Part shown: positions 1-8,220 of the stretch, one piece after another
Layout of the letters: each line of letters opens with the position of its first letter
How positions within the stretch are numbered: position 1 is the stretch's first letter
Source of the DNA: Acetobacter cerevisiae
Lineage (GTDB): Bacteria; Pseudomonadota; Alphaproteobacteria; Acetobacterales; Acetobacteraceae
Reading direction: 5' to 3'
NCBI RefSeq assembly: GCF_001580535.1
Contig: NZ_LHZA01000135.1
Coordinates: 1 to 44,059, forward strand
DNA length: 44,059 nucleotides
The notes under the pieces: model-generated
The model's database searches: none
What the model saw: only the letters and a program-made list of their open reading frames with translations
Told to the model about the DNA's origin: nothing
Position numbers and translations under genes: made by a program

Positions 1-293
1 GCTTTGCCAAGCCGATTGATACCGCTTTGGTGGAAAATCTGGCCCGCAACCATGCGGTGCTGATCACGCTGGAAGAAGGCGCGATTGGCGGGTTTGGCGC
101 ACAGGTGGGCCAGCATCTGGCCAATACCGGCCTGCTGGACCATGTCCGCTTCCGCCCCATGACCCTGCCCGATATCTTCATCGACCATAACACGCAGGAC
201 GCTCAGTACGAGCAGGCCGGCCTCACCGCCCCCCACATCGTCAAAACCGCTCTCAGCGCGCTGGGTGTGGCGCTGACGGAGCAGACGGCCTGA
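1..293 (+). CDS. dxs: 1-deoxy-D-xylulose-5-phosphate synthase, C-terminal end (partial)
   Basis: This is the last ~97 codons of a gene that begins before the window, read in the frame starting at base 3. The visible segment contains the ending typical of DXS, including FAKPIDTALVENLA and the ITLEEGAIGGFGAQV stretch, which belongs to the C-terminal transketolase-like domain. The enzyme condenses pyruvate and glyceraldehyde 3-phosphate to DXP, the first step of the MEP isoprenoid pathway, in the cytoplasm. The TGA stop lies 4 bases before the ATG of tlyA, so the two are probably one operon, a pairing common in Alphaproteobacteria. The catalytic N-terminal part is outside the window and cannot be judged. 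Confidence 0.93.
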   Translation, partial: FAKPIDTALVENLARNHAVLITLEEGAIGGFGAQVGQHLANTGLLDHVRFRPMTLPDIFIDHNTQDAQYEQAGLTAPHIVKTALSALGVALTEQTA

Positions 294-297
294 TCTG

Positions 298-1047
298 ATG
301 GCGCGCCGTCGTGTTGACCAGATGCTTGTTGACCGGGGGCTGGTTGAAAGCAGGACAAAAGCTCAGGCCCTGATTATGGCCGGGCTAGTGTTCACCGGAG
401 AAAAACGCGTTGCCAAGGCAGGTGATCAGCTTGCCGAGGACGCGCCTCTGGACGTGCGTGGCCAGCAGCATCCGTGGGTTTCCCGCGGCGGCTGCAAGCT
501 GGCTCACGCCGTCACTCATTTTGATCTTTCCCCGCAGGACCGCGTGTGTCTGGATGTCGGTGCTTCTACTGGTGGCTTTACCGATGTGCTGCTCACCAAC
601 GGGGCACGGCATGTCTATGCTGTGGATGTTGGACACGGGCAGCTGGCATGGAAGTTACGGTCTGACGCCCGCGTGACCGTGATGGAAAAGTGCAATGCCC
701 GGCATCTGGACAGCACGCAGATCCCGGAAGCCCCGTCTGTCATTGTCTGCGATGCCAGCTTTATCGGCCTTCGGACAGTGCTGCCTGCCGCCCTGTCTCT
801 GGCAACAGATGACGCCTGGGCCGTCGCTCTCATCAAACCGCAGTTTGAAGCAGGCCGTGACCAGATCGGGGCCAAAGGCGTTGTGCGTGACCCAGCGGTG
901 CATGAAAGCGTGTGCCAGATGATCCATGACTGGTGGAGCGCTCTGCCCGGCTGGTCTGTGCTGGGGATCGAAGCGAGCCCCATTACGGGGCCGGAAGGCA
1001 ACCGGGAATTCCTGATTGCGGCCAAACGGGTTCCGCTCGTCGGTTAA
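298..1047 (+). CDS. tlyA: TlyA family rRNA (cytidine-2'-O)-methyltransferase
   Basis: The 249-residue protein has an N-terminal S4 RNA-binding domain (about residues 2-60, starting RRRVDQMLVDRGLVESR) followed by an FtsJ-type Rossmann methyltransferase domain. The SAM-binding motif DVGASTGGFTDVLL lies near residue 86, and the conserved ALIKPQFE segment is near residue 179. Proteins of this family methylate 2'-OH groups of cytidines in 16S and 23S rRNA and are often annotated as hemolysin A; the haemolysin label should not be taken literally. The length matches the family. It follows dxs by 4 bases and is followed by a hairpin at 1057-1084 that may end the transcript. Confidence 0.93.
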   Translation: MARRRVDQMLVDRGLVESRTKAQALIMAGLVFTGEKRVAKAGDQLAEDAPLDVRGQQHPWVSRGGCKLAHAVTHFDLSPQDRVCLDVGASTGGFTDVLLTNGARHVYAVDVGHGQLAWKLRSDARVTVMEKCNARHLDSTQIPEAPSVIVCDASFIGLRTVLPAALSLATDDAWAVALIKPQFEAGRDQIGAKGVVRDPAVHESVCQMIHDWWSALPGWSVLGIEASPITGPEGNREFLIAAKRVPLVG

Positions 1048-1056
1048 AACAGTCCG

Positions 1057-1084
1057 GCAGGACTGCTTCCTCAAGCAGTCTTGC
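1057..1084 (+). terminator. Stem-loop after tlyA, possible terminator
   Basis: A 12-bp stem (GCAGGACTGCTT paired with AAGCAGTCTTGC, one G-T pair) encloses a 4-base loop, ten bases after the tlyA stop. No clean run of T follows, so it may act as a weak terminator or an RNA 3'-end stabiliser. Confidence 0.5.
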
Positions 1085-1227
1085 TGCCCGTTCTTGTAAA
1101 AACACTTCCTTAAAAGATTTTTTATTACTGCCTGCTCGGCAAATACGTGGCGAAAGATCACTTTTTCTGCCACATTCTCCAAGTAATAAAATCTTCTCAC
1201 AGCATAGTTTAAGGAAGTCTGTCGCTT

Positions 1228-1851
1228 ATGCGCAAAATCATCATGATGCTTGGCGTTGCAACCGGCCTGCTCGGCATCACTGGTGGTGCCCAGGCTGCCC
1301 CTCGCCCGTATAATGCTGCCGCCAATGCCCCTGCCCCGCAGGACAGCGTGACGGAAGCGGGCAGCTCTCTGCTCCGTGGCTACGAGCAGGACGGACTCAC
1401 GCTCCAGGATGATCTGAAAAATCAGACACTGGTGATTTCAACAGATCCGGCGACACTGCATGCCCGCGCGCTCCCATCCGATGGAAATAACCGGTATCGC
1501 ATCGCCATGCGGGATGTGCTTTCTGCCGCGGCCTCTTACGCCTATCTGTATTTTGGCCTGCATCAGGATGCGGACCACCTTTCTGTAGTGGCCAACATCC
1601 AGTCTGACGGCCTCCAGCAGGCTAGCATGGCAGGCAGCACAGCAGAGGCGGAACAGCCAGCGATGACGTTTGATATTCCGCGCCCTTCCTTCCCGATCTC
1701 TCCGGACACGACGCCAGACGCCTATTCCGCGCAGACAATCAGCGCGATTCTGGGCGGGATTGATCCGGCCAAAACCAATATCGCGGCATGGCTGCGCTCG
1801 GGTTTGCAGGCTTCCCCGCAACCGTCCGGCGCCCCCACGCACACGCCGTAA
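1228..1851 (+). CDS. Secreted protein of unknown function
   Basis: I do not recognise this 207-residue protein. It starts with a clear Sec signal peptide: a basic start (MRKII), a hydrophobic core and a likely cleavage after AQA at about residue 23. The mature part is mixed alpha/beta in appearance, rich in Ala, Pro and Ser, and ends in a Pro-rich tail (residues ~193-207). No cysteine or repeated motif stands out. The start is supported by AAGGAAG about 12 bases upstream of the ATG. It stands alone between hairpins at 1057-1084 and 1960-1985, so it is probably transcribed by itself and exported to the periplasm. Confidence 0.72.
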   Translation: MRKIIMMLGVATGLLGITGGAQAAPRPYNAAANAPAPQDSVTEAGSSLLRGYEQDGLTLQDDLKNQTLVISTDPATLHARALPSDGNNRYRIAMRDVLSAAASYAYLYFGLHQDADHLSVVANIQSDGLQQASMAGSTAEAEQPAMTFDIPRPSFPISPDTTPDAYSAQTISAILGGIDPAKTNIAAWLRSGLQASPQPSGAPTHTP

Positions 1852-1959
1852 GGAAACCTTCTGGCCCTGAACGCTGAACGCGCGAGCGGTTTGGCTGCAG
1901 GACCAGCTCCTAAACAGCTGATCCAACGGCTTTGCGCAGAAAGATCAGGATAATTTATC

Positions 1960-1985
1960 AAGGGTCCGGTGCTTGCCGGGCCCTT
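1960..1985 (+). terminator. Stem-loop between the secreted protein and rlmN
   Basis: AAGGGTCCGG pairs with CCGGGCCCTT (10 bp, one T-G pair) around a 6-base loop, followed by CTCTGTT. It lies about 110 bases after the preceding stop and 48 bases before the rlmN ATG, so it could end the upstream transcript. Confidence 0.5.
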
Positions 1986-2032
1986 CTCTGTTATAAGGGC
2001 TCCTTTCCTCCCTTCCAGTAGTGGCGCCGTTC

Positions 2033-3247
2033 ATGTCTTCAGGTAATTCTGCTCATCCCACACCATCGCACGATGCAGAGGCCGCAGCCTCGCTCAATGC
2101 GGATGAACGGGCCCGTATTCTGGCAAAAGCCGCCCTGTTCAGCCCGCCTCCGGCCACTCTGCCGGATGGGCGACGCGATCTGGTGGGGCTGACGCGTGAG
2201 GAAATTACCGACATTCTGGTCGAAATCGGGGAAAAGCCGTTTCGGACCAAACAGCTCTGGCACTGGATCTACCATCAGGGCGTGACCGATTTCACGCAGA
2301 TGAGCAGCATTGCCAAACCGCTCCAGCAAAAGCTGGCGGAACGGTTTGTTGTTGGTCGCCCGGAAGCCGCAACAGTCCAGACGTCCTCGGACGAAACCCG
2401 TAAATTCCTTTTCCGGTTCCGTGACGGGCAGGAAGCTGAAACTGTCTATATCCCGGACCGTCGGGAAGACCGGGGGGCTGTGTGCATTTCCTCGCAGGTT
2501 GGCTGTACGCTGTCCTGCACCTTCTGCCATACCGGCACCCAAAAACTGGTGCGCAACCTTGGCGCTGCGGAAATTGTCGGCCAGTTCATGGCGGCGCGGG
2601 ATTCCTATAACGAATGGCCCAGCCCCAAGGGTGACACGCCCCGCCTGCTCTCCACCATCGTACTGATGGGCATGGGTGAGCCGCTCTATAATTACGAAAA
2701 CATCGCCAAGGCCATGCGGATTATCATGGATGGTGAAGGCATTGGCCTCTCCCGCCGCCGCATTACGCTCTCCACTTCTGGCGTTGTACCGCTGATGGAC
2801 CGTTGCGGGGATGAACTAGGCATCAACCTCGCTGTCTCCCTGCATGCGGTACGGAATGACCTGCGGGACGAGATTGTGCCGCTCAACCGCAAATACCCCA
2901 TTGAGGAAGTCCTGGCCGCCTGCCGCCGCTACCCGGCTGCCAGCAATGCCCGCCGCATCACGTTTGAATACATCATGCTGCGCGGCGTGAATGACAGTGA
3001 GGCCGACGCGCGGGAACTGGTCCGGCTGATTTCCGGCATTCCCGCCAAGGTCAACCTGATCCCCTTCAACCCCTGGCCGGGCAGCGCCTACCGCCCCTCC
3101 ACGCGGGAACAGCAGAACAAATTTGCGGATATCGTCATGGCCGCAGGCTTTGCCTCCCCCATCCGTACACCGCGCGGGCGCGATATTCTGGCCGCCTGTG
3201 GGCAGCTGAAAACCGAAAGTGAGCGCATCCGCACTTCTCAAAGCTGA
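2033..3247 (+). CDS. rlmN: 23S rRNA (adenine-2503-C2)-methyltransferase (radical SAM)
   Basis: RlmN installs the C2-methyl group on A2503 of 23S rRNA (and A37 of some tRNAs) by a radical SAM mechanism. The 404-residue product shows the radical-SAM cluster motif CxxxCxxC (CTLSCTFC, residues ~158-165), the upstream [14 protein letters not shown] segment of the N-terminal domain, the [13 protein letters not shown] motif that binds SAM, the [12 protein letters not shown] segment and the C-terminal cysteine in AACGQL (near residue 389) that carries the methyl intermediate. I chose the ATG at 2033; a GTG at 2021 is in frame and would add four residues, and neither has a good Shine-Dalgarno. The N-terminal ~30 residues are low in conservation. 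Confidence 0.95.
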   Translation: MSSGNSAHPTPSHDAEAAASLNADERARILAKAALFSPPPATLPDGRRDLVGLTREEITDILVEIGEKPFRTKQLWHWIYHQGVTDFTQMSSIAKPLQQKLAERFVVGRPEAATVQTSSDETRKFLFRFRDGQEAETVYIPDRREDRGAVCISSQVGCTLSCTFCHTGTQKLVRNLGAAEIVGQFMAARDSYNEWPSPKGDTPRLLSTIVLMGMGEPLYNYENIAKAMRIIMDGEGIGLSRRRITLSTSGVVPLMDRCGDELGINLAVSLHAVRNDLRDEIVPLNRKYPIEEVLAACRRYPAASNARRITFEYIMLRGVNDSEADARELVRLISGIPAKVNLIPFNPWPGSAYRPSTREQQNKFADIVMAAGFASPIRTPRGRDILAACGQLKTESERIRTSQS

Positions 3248-3269
3248 TTTTTCTGCATCAGACCACGCT

Positions 3270-3305
3270 CAGCGGGGGTTGGGCTCTGGCTCCCTTCCCC
3301 CGCTG
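3270..3305 (+). terminator. Hairpin between rlmN and argG
   Basis: CAGCGGGGG pairs perfectly with CCCCCGCTG across an 18-base loop that can itself pair partly (GGG with CCC). It begins 22 bases after the rlmN stop. There is no strong T tract, so it is a probable but not certain terminator. Confidence 0.5.
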
Positions 3306-3361
3306 GTGCTAGGACACTCTTCGGACTTTATTCATTTTATCAGATTCAGGAGACCTGCCTC

Positions 3362-4603
3362 ATGGCCGCTACTGCCGCCAGAAAAGATGTCAAAAAGGTT
3401 GTGCTGGCCTATTCCGGCGGCCTTGATACGTCCGTCATCCTGCGCTGGCTGCAGAAGACTTACGGGTGTGAGGTTGTCACCTTTACGGCTGACCTTGGTC
3501 AGGGTGAGGAACTGGAACCGGCCCGCAAGAAAGCTGAGATGTTCGGCGTGAAGGAAATCTTCGTCGAAGATCTGCGCGAGACCTTCGTCAAAGACTTCGT
3601 GTTCCCCATGTTCCGGGCCAACACGCTGTATGAAGGCCAGTATCTGCTGGGCACCTCCATTGCCCGCCCGCTGATTGCTCAGCGCCAGATCGAGATTGCC
3701 CGCGCTGTTGGGGCCGACGCTGTTGCCCACGGCGCAACCGGCAAAGGGAACGATCAGGTTCGCTTCGAGCTGGCCTATTACGCCCTGCAGCCCGACATCA
3801 CGGTTATCGCACCCTGGCGTGAGTGGGATCTGACCTCCCGCACCCGCCTGCTGTCCTTCGCTGAAGAAAACCAGATCCCCATTGCGAAGGACAAACGCGG
3901 CGAAGCGCCGTTCTCCGTCGATGCCAACCTTCTGCACTCCTCCTCTGAGGGCAAGCTGCTGGAAGATCCGGCCATTGGCCCGGAAGAAATCGTTTTCCAG
4001 CGCACCATTTCTCCGGAAGCAGCCCCGGATGTAGCGACGGAAATCACCATTGATTTCGTCAGCGGTGACCCGGTTGCCATCAATGGCGAAGCCATGTCTC
4101 CGGCCACCCTGCTCACCCGCCTGAACGAGCTGGGCAAAGCCAACGGCATTGGCCGTCTGGATCTGGTGGAAAACCGCTTTGTGGGCATGAAATCCCGCGG
4201 CATTTATGAAACACCGGGCGGCACCATCCTGCTGACGGCACATCGCAGCATTGAGTCCATTACGCTGGACCGTGAAGCCATGCACCTGAAAGACAGCCTG
4301 ATGCCGCGCTACGCCGCCATCCTGTATAACGGGCTGTGGTTCTCCCCGGAACGCCGTATGCTGCAGGCGCTGATTGATGCGTCTCAGCATTCCGTTTCAG
4401 GCCGCGTGCGTCTTAAACTCTATAAGGGTAATGTCATCTGCGTTGGTCGCGAAAGCCCCAATAGCCTGTATGATACCCGTGTCGTGACGTTTGAGGATGA
4501 TGAAGGTGCGTATAATCAGGCTGACGCACAGGGCTTCATCAAACTGAACGCGCTGCGTCTGAGACTGGGAGCACAGATTGGCCGCAATGGCGGCGCTCTC
4601 TGA
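3362..4603 (+). CDS. argG: Argininosuccinate synthase
   Basis: ArgG joins citrulline and aspartate with ATP to give argininosuccinate, the penultimate step of arginine synthesis, in the cytoplasm. The 413-residue protein has the ATP pyrophosphatase loop ([12 protein letters not shown], residues ~14-25), the [14 protein letters not shown] segment that binds citrulline and aspartate, and the [19 protein letters not shown] region typical of the family. Length is as expected. A CAGGAG Shine-Dalgarno stands 9-10 bases before the ATG. It is preceded by the hairpin at 3270-3305 and followed after 43 bases by the FKBP lipoprotein gene on the same strand. Confidence 0.97.
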   Translation: MAATAARKDVKKVVLAYSGGLDTSVILRWLQKTYGCEVVTFTADLGQGEELEPARKKAEMFGVKEIFVEDLRETFVKDFVFPMFRANTLYEGQYLLGTSIARPLIAQRQIEIARAVGADAVAHGATGKGNDQVRFELAYYALQPDITVIAPWREWDLTSRTRLLSFAEENQIPIAKDKRGEAPFSVDANLLHSSSEGKLLEDPAIGPEEIVFQRTISPEAAPDVATEITIDFVSGDPVAINGEAMSPATLLTRLNELGKANGIGRLDLVENRFVGMKSRGIYETPGGTILLTAHRSIESITLDREAMHLKDSLMPRYAAILYNGLWFSPERRMLQALIDASQHSVSGRVRLKLYKGNVICVGRESPNSLYDTRVVTFEDDEGAYNQADAQGFIKLNALRLRLGAQIGRNGGAL

Positions 4604-4646
4604 GCTTTTGGACATCTGCCATTCTTTCTAGATTGCCGAGAGGACC

Positions 4647-5138
4647 ATGACCCGTCGTTTCAACATCATCCCCTATCTGCTTGCGGCCAGCATGGCCGTT
4701 TCTCTTACGGCCTGTGGCTCCCACAAGCAGGAAGAACCCGAGCTGACCCCCATGCAGCAGCTGGACAAGCTGCGAAGCCAGCCTGGTGTGACGGTGCTGA
4801 AGGACGGGCTGGCCTATAAGGTTCTGCAGTCTGGCAAGAAAGACGCCGACCAGCCGCGTCCGGGTGACGTCATGATGCTGATCTATGAAGGCCGTCTGCC
4901 TGATGGATCCATTTTTGACAGTTCAGAACAGCATGGTGACGGCGCTTATATGCAGATGCCGCTGGAAGGCCTTGTGAAAGGCTGGATGGAAGCCCTGCCG
5001 ATGATGCGCGTAGGCGATACATGGATGCTCTATGTGCCGCCTGAGCTGGGTTATGGCCACAAAGCCATGGGCGTTATCCCGTCCGACAGCCCGCTTATCT
5101 TCCGTATCCAGCTGCTGGGTGTGACGCACACGCGCTAA
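4647..5138 (+). CDS. FKBP-type peptidyl-prolyl cis-trans isomerase, lipoprotein
   Basis: The 163-residue product starts with a lipoprotein signal peptide ending in the lipobox LTAC (Cys23), so it is probably anchored to a membrane facing the periplasm. Residues ~65-160 form an FKBP domain: GDVMMLIYEGRLPDGSIFDSS, then LEGLVKGWMEALPMMRVGDTWMLYVPPELGYG, then the closing FRIQLLGV. Such proteins speed proline isomerisation during folding of exported proteins. A GAGAGG ribosome site stands just before the ATG. It is closed by the strong terminator at 5157-5194. FKBP lipoproteins of this size resemble the FklB/Mip group without the long N-terminal dimerisation helix. Confidence 0.9.
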   Translation: MTRRFNIIPYLLAASMAVSLTACGSHKQEEPELTPMQQLDKLRSQPGVTVLKDGLAYKVLQSGKKDADQPRPGDVMMLIYEGRLPDGSIFDSSEQHGDGAYMQMPLEGLVKGWMEALPMMRVGDTWMLYVPPELGYGHKAMGVIPSDSPLIFRIQLLGVTHTR

Positions 5139-5156
5139 CCCCGGCATGTTGCCAAA

Positions 5157-5194
5157 GCTGGCTCCGCCCATGTGGAGCCAGCAGGTCTTTTTAG
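5157..5194 (+). terminator. Strong rho-independent terminator after the FKBP gene
   Basis: A perfect 9-bp stem (GCTGGCTCC with GGAGCCAGC) with an 8-base loop is followed by AGGTCTTTTT. It starts 18 bases after the FKBP stop. The T run ends only four bases before the ATG of the cytochrome gene. Confidence 0.82.
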
Positions 5195-5198
5195 TCTC

Positions 5199-5669
5199 AT
5201 GACGTTTTTCAAACGGCTTCGCCCCGCTCTTCTTGCCGCAAGCGGGGCTGCTCTCTTCCTGACAGCCTGCACCCCTAAAAGCGGGGCTGGCCTGTACGGG
5301 ACAAACTGCGGCATCTGCCACCATGGTGGCGACGGAATGCCCGGCGCGGTCCCCCCGCTTGTCGGACGGATTGACCGCATTGCCAGCACACCGGAAGGCC
5401 GGAAATATCTGGCTGATGTGCTGATGAATGGCGTCAGCGGTCCCATCAAAGCCAACGGGCAGCCTTACGAGGCCGAAATGCCGCCTTTCCGCTACCTGCA
5501 GGATGAACAGGTGGCGCAGATTCTGACGTGGCTGTCTTCCCGCGGGCAGACCAGCCCCACACCGCAAATTACCACAGCAGACATTGCAGCCGCTCGCACC
5601 ACCCGCAAATCGGCTGGCATGGTCGCGCTGGAGCGGGAAGAGCTGGACCATAAAGCCCCCCTTCCCTGA
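5199..5669 (+). CDS. Small lipoprotein cytochrome c
   Basis: The 156-residue product has a lipoprotein signal (lipobox LTAC, Cys24) and a single class I cytochrome c domain. The haem motif CGICHH is at residues 37-42 and the likely sixth ligand is Met94 in EMPPF. It is thus a membrane-anchored periplasmic electron carrier with one haem; its partner is not shown by the neighbours. A charged C-terminal tail (residues ~125-156) follows the domain. I chose the ATG at 5199 because the in-frame ATG at 5172 lies inside the terminator hairpin and would spoil the signal peptide. No clear Shine-Dalgarno precedes 5199. Confidence 0.88.
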   Translation: MTFFKRLRPALLAASGAALFLTACTPKSGAGLYGTNCGICHHGGDGMPGAVPPLVGRIDRIASTPEGRKYLADVLMNGVSGPIKANGQPYEAEMPPFRYLQDEQVAQILTWLSSRGQTSPTPQITTADIAAARTTRKSAGMVALEREELDHKAPLP

Positions 5670-5704
5670 CCCTTCCTTTTCCTGACGCAGGCACTGGTAT
5701 CCTT

Positions 5705-6700
5705 ATGCAACGTATTTTTTCCGGCATTCAGCCCTCCGGCATTCCGCAGCTTGGCAATTATCTGGGAGCCATCCGCAACTGGGTAAGCCTGCAGGCCGAC
5801 CATGAGTGCGTTTTTTGCCTTGTGGACATGCATGCCATCACGGTGTGGCAGGACCCGGAAAAACTGCGCAACCAGACGTTGACGCAGACCGCGATCCTGC
5901 TGGCCGCCGGGATTGATACGGACAAGCACATTCTGTTCAACCAGTCTGCCGTATCCGCCCATGCGCGGCTGGCGTGGATTTTCAACTGTGTAACCCGCCT
6001 TGGCTGGCTGAACCGCATGACGCAGTTCAAGGACAAGGCCGGCAAGGACCGGGAAAACCATTCCGCTGGCCTGTATGTCTATCCCAGCCTGATGGCGGCC
6101 GACATTCTGGCCTACAAAGCTACCCGCGTGCCGGTTGGGGAAGACCAGAAGCAGCATCTGGAACTGACGAACGACATCGCCCAGAAGTTCAACCATGACT
6201 ACGGCGTTGAATTCTTCCCGGAAGTCGAAGCGCTGATCCCGCCCGCAGCAGCACGTGTGATGAGCCTGCGCGACGGCACCAAGAAGATGTCCAAGTCGGA
6301 CCCATCTGCCCAGAGCCGTATTGAGCTGACGGATGATGCCGACACAATTGCCCTGAAGCTCCGTCGCGCCAAAACGGATGCCGATGTGCTGCCCGCAGAG
6401 CCTGCCGGACTGGCAGACCGCCCGGAAGCCAAAAATCTGGTGACCATTTACGCGGCTCTGGCTGACCTGAGCGTGGAAGAGGTTCTGGCGCGCCATCAGG
6501 GCGAAGGCTTTGGCCCCTTCAAAAAGGCGCTGACCGACGTTGTGGTCAACGCCATTGCCCCCATTGCGCAGGAAACCACGCGCCTGATGCAGGATGAAAC
6601 CCATCTGGCCAACGTGCTGCGCTTCGGCGCTCAGCGCGCACAGGCGATTGCAGAGCCGATTGTTTCTGAAGCTGAAAAAATTGTCGGCTTTCTGAAGTAA
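5705..6700 (+). CDS. trpS: Tryptophanyl-tRNA synthetase
   Basis: TrpRS charges tRNA-Trp with tryptophan. The 331-residue protein is a typical bacterial class I enzyme: the HIGH-equivalent region [18 protein letters not shown] is at residues ~5-22, the tryptophan and ATP-binding [15 protein letters not shown] segment is near residue 143, and the KMSKS loop ([10 protein letters not shown]) is at residues ~194-203. The gene begins 35 bases after the cytochrome gene and ends at a hairpin with a T run (6713-6769). Confidence 0.97.
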   Translation: MQRIFSGIQPSGIPQLGNYLGAIRNWVSLQADHECVFCLVDMHAITVWQDPEKLRNQTLTQTAILLAAGIDTDKHILFNQSAVSAHARLAWIFNCVTRLGWLNRMTQFKDKAGKDRENHSAGLYVYPSLMAADILAYKATRVPVGEDQKQHLELTNDIAQKFNHDYGVEFFPEVEALIPPAAARVMSLRDGTKKMSKSDPSAQSRIELTDDADTIALKLRRAKTDADVLPAEPAGLADRPEAKNLVTIYAALADLSVEEVLARHQGEGFGPFKKALTDVVVNAIAPIAQETTRLMQDETHLANVLRFGAQRAQAIAEPIVSEAEKIVGFLK

Positions 6701-6712
6701 ACCGCTCCCGCG

Positions 6713-6769
6713 GCATCTGTCAGCAAGAAGGCCACTTCAAGAAACTGCTTTCTTGCTGGATGCTTTTTC
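6713..6769 (+). terminator. Rho-independent terminator of trpS
   Basis: GCATC and CAGCAAGAA on the left pair with TTCTTGCTG and GATGC on the right, with a 3-base bulge, and TTTTTCT follows. The loop is about 20 bases. It sits 12 bases after the trpS stop and just before the end of the convergent DUF1275 gene. Confidence 0.75.
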
Positions 6770-7534
6770 TCAGAGAGACGGCGGGGGCGTTGTATTCCGC
6801 TCTGTCTGACCAGACGATACTGGAAACGCGTTCGCCAGAATACCTGGCAGCGCCAGAGCAATGACGACACAGGCCACGCCCATCAGAAAAAAGCGTGGCC
6901 ATGTGGTGTAGCCAAAAGCTCCTACCGCCCCGCCTGCGATAAAACAGGCAATAATTTTGCTATGCAGCCGCAGGCGTAGCACCGTTTTTGCATGGTGTTC
7001 CGGATCAACAGGATGCCGGAAGGCATCGACCCAGTCTGCCAGTTCAATTCCCAGATCGGTAATCATTCCGGTCACATGCGTTGTGCGCACGACTGAGCCG
7101 GAAATCCGGGTGACTGTGGCGTTTTGTAACCCCATCAGAAAGCTCAGCCCCAGCGGTGGCAAAATATGGTGCCCGGATGGGGGAAGCCAGAAAAACTGTG
7201 CCAGATTGATCGTGGCGAGAAGTAAACCTTCCAGCAGAATACTATAGGCATAAATCGCCTTCTGCCCGCGCCTGCGACCGCCATTGACCAGAAACGTGCA
7301 CATCATCGCGCCGAGAAAAAAGCTGGCAATCAGGGCAACGCAGGTCAACACCTCCTCGGCCTGCCCTTTTTGCAGACCGATGGCAAAGGCTGTGACATTG
7401 CCGGTCATGTTCGCGCAATAAGACCCAACACTCAGAAACCCGGCAACGTTCACTGCTCCCGCCACAAGGGCCAGAGAGCACCCTAACTGCCGGTCATGCA
7501 GAAAGCTGCGGCTTCCTTTTTCAAGAAAAAGCAT
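6770..7534 (-). CDS. DUF1275 (YoaK-like) integral membrane protein
   Basis: The 254-residue protein has about six hydrophobic segments and the pattern of the DUF1275 family: an early AGAVNVAGFLSVGSYCANMTGNVT motif (a variant of the usual GxxD...F..F.sfMTGN), GLQNATVTRISGSVVRTTHVTGMITDLG in the middle, and a helical C-terminus. The family is widespread and its substrate is unknown, although a transport role is often assumed. It is convergent with trpS. No obvious partner gene lies next to it; the MliC-like gene follows on the same strand upstream, 65 bases away. Confidence 0.88.
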   Translation of the reverse strand: MLFLEKGSRSFLHDRQLGCSLALVAGAVNVAGFLSVGSYCANMTGNVTAFAIGLQKGQAEEVLTCVALIASFFLGAMMCTFLVNGGRRRGQKAIYAYSILLEGLLLATINLAQFFWLPPSGHHILPPLGLSFLMGLQNATVTRISGSVVRTTHVTGMITDLGIELADWVDAFRHPVDPEHHAKTVLRLRLHSKIIACFIAGGAVGAFGYTTWPRFFLMGVACVVIALALPGILANAFPVSSGQTERNTTPPPSL

Positions 7535-7599
7535 AGGTCAGCTCAAAACCTCAGGAGCCAGCGCACGTATGCCTGCCTCTTTTTCCCGGCTCGCATCAC

Positions 7600-8067
7600 T
7601 CAACGCCCTTTGCGCGAAGCTGCTTTATCCGTTTCCTGACAGGTTAAAGGCTTCGTGTCCTCCGCCCCCACTTCCGAGAAAAAAGCCGTGTCGCCCTTGC
7701 TCCACCATTCAAACCGATTGGCCGTATAGCGGGCGCCAGAGGCGGAAATGACATTAGAGAAAACCTGTGTTTCTCCTTCCACCGGCAGCACAGCCAGACT
7801 GACCGCCCCGGCATTGAGATAGGTGACGGAGACGAGCGGTTTTGCGAGTTTATCGAGCAGTTCCTGAGAACCGGAACAGCGATACGTTGTGCTGATTTTC
7901 TGCACCTGGCTTGCAGGTGTAAGCGGAATATTCAACGTGCTTGCCGCAGCGGATTTGGCTGCCAAACAGGTATTTGCGCCTGCGCCACCCAGCACACCAA
8001 AGGCAGCAGCCAATCCGGCCAGCACTTTTAATGTCAGGCCTTTCTTGCCAGCATTTCTGACGTTCAC
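7600..8067 (-). CDS. MliC-family lysozyme inhibitor-like secreted protein
   Basis: The 155-residue product begins at a GTG preceded by TTGGAGAG and carries a signal peptide (basic start, hydrophobic residues ~13-32). The mature part has the MliC signature: YRCSGSQ near residue 62, VSVTYLNAG with short strands, the SGARYTANRFEWWSKGDTAFFSE block (about residues 109-131) and a late cysteine (TCQ) that could pair with the first. MliC proteins block C-type lysozymes by inserting the conserved Ser/Gly-Ala-Arg-Tyr region into the enzyme active site. Here the lipobox cysteine found in many members is absent, so the protein is more likely soluble and periplasmic. An insect or animal host with lysozyme would be a sensible setting, but that is inference. 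Confidence 0.78.
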   Translation of the reverse strand: MNVRNAGKKGLTLKVLAGLAAAFGVLGGAGANTCLAAKSAAASTLNIPLTPASQVQKISTTYRCSGSQELLDKLAKPLVSVTYLNAGAVSLAVLPVEGETQVFSNVISASGARYTANRFEWWSKGDTAFFSEVGAEDTKPLTCQETDKAASRKGR

Positions 8068-8220
8068 GAGGGCTCTCCAATCTTACCAGCGGGATACTCT
8101 GGCCGGAAAACTACACCCGGTTTGCCGTTTTACAAAAATTCCCTGATCCAAAACCACTCATGCAGCGGGAAAAACTCCCCCATCCCAAAAAAAGAAAGAC
8201 CTCACAGAAGCCGATTTTCT

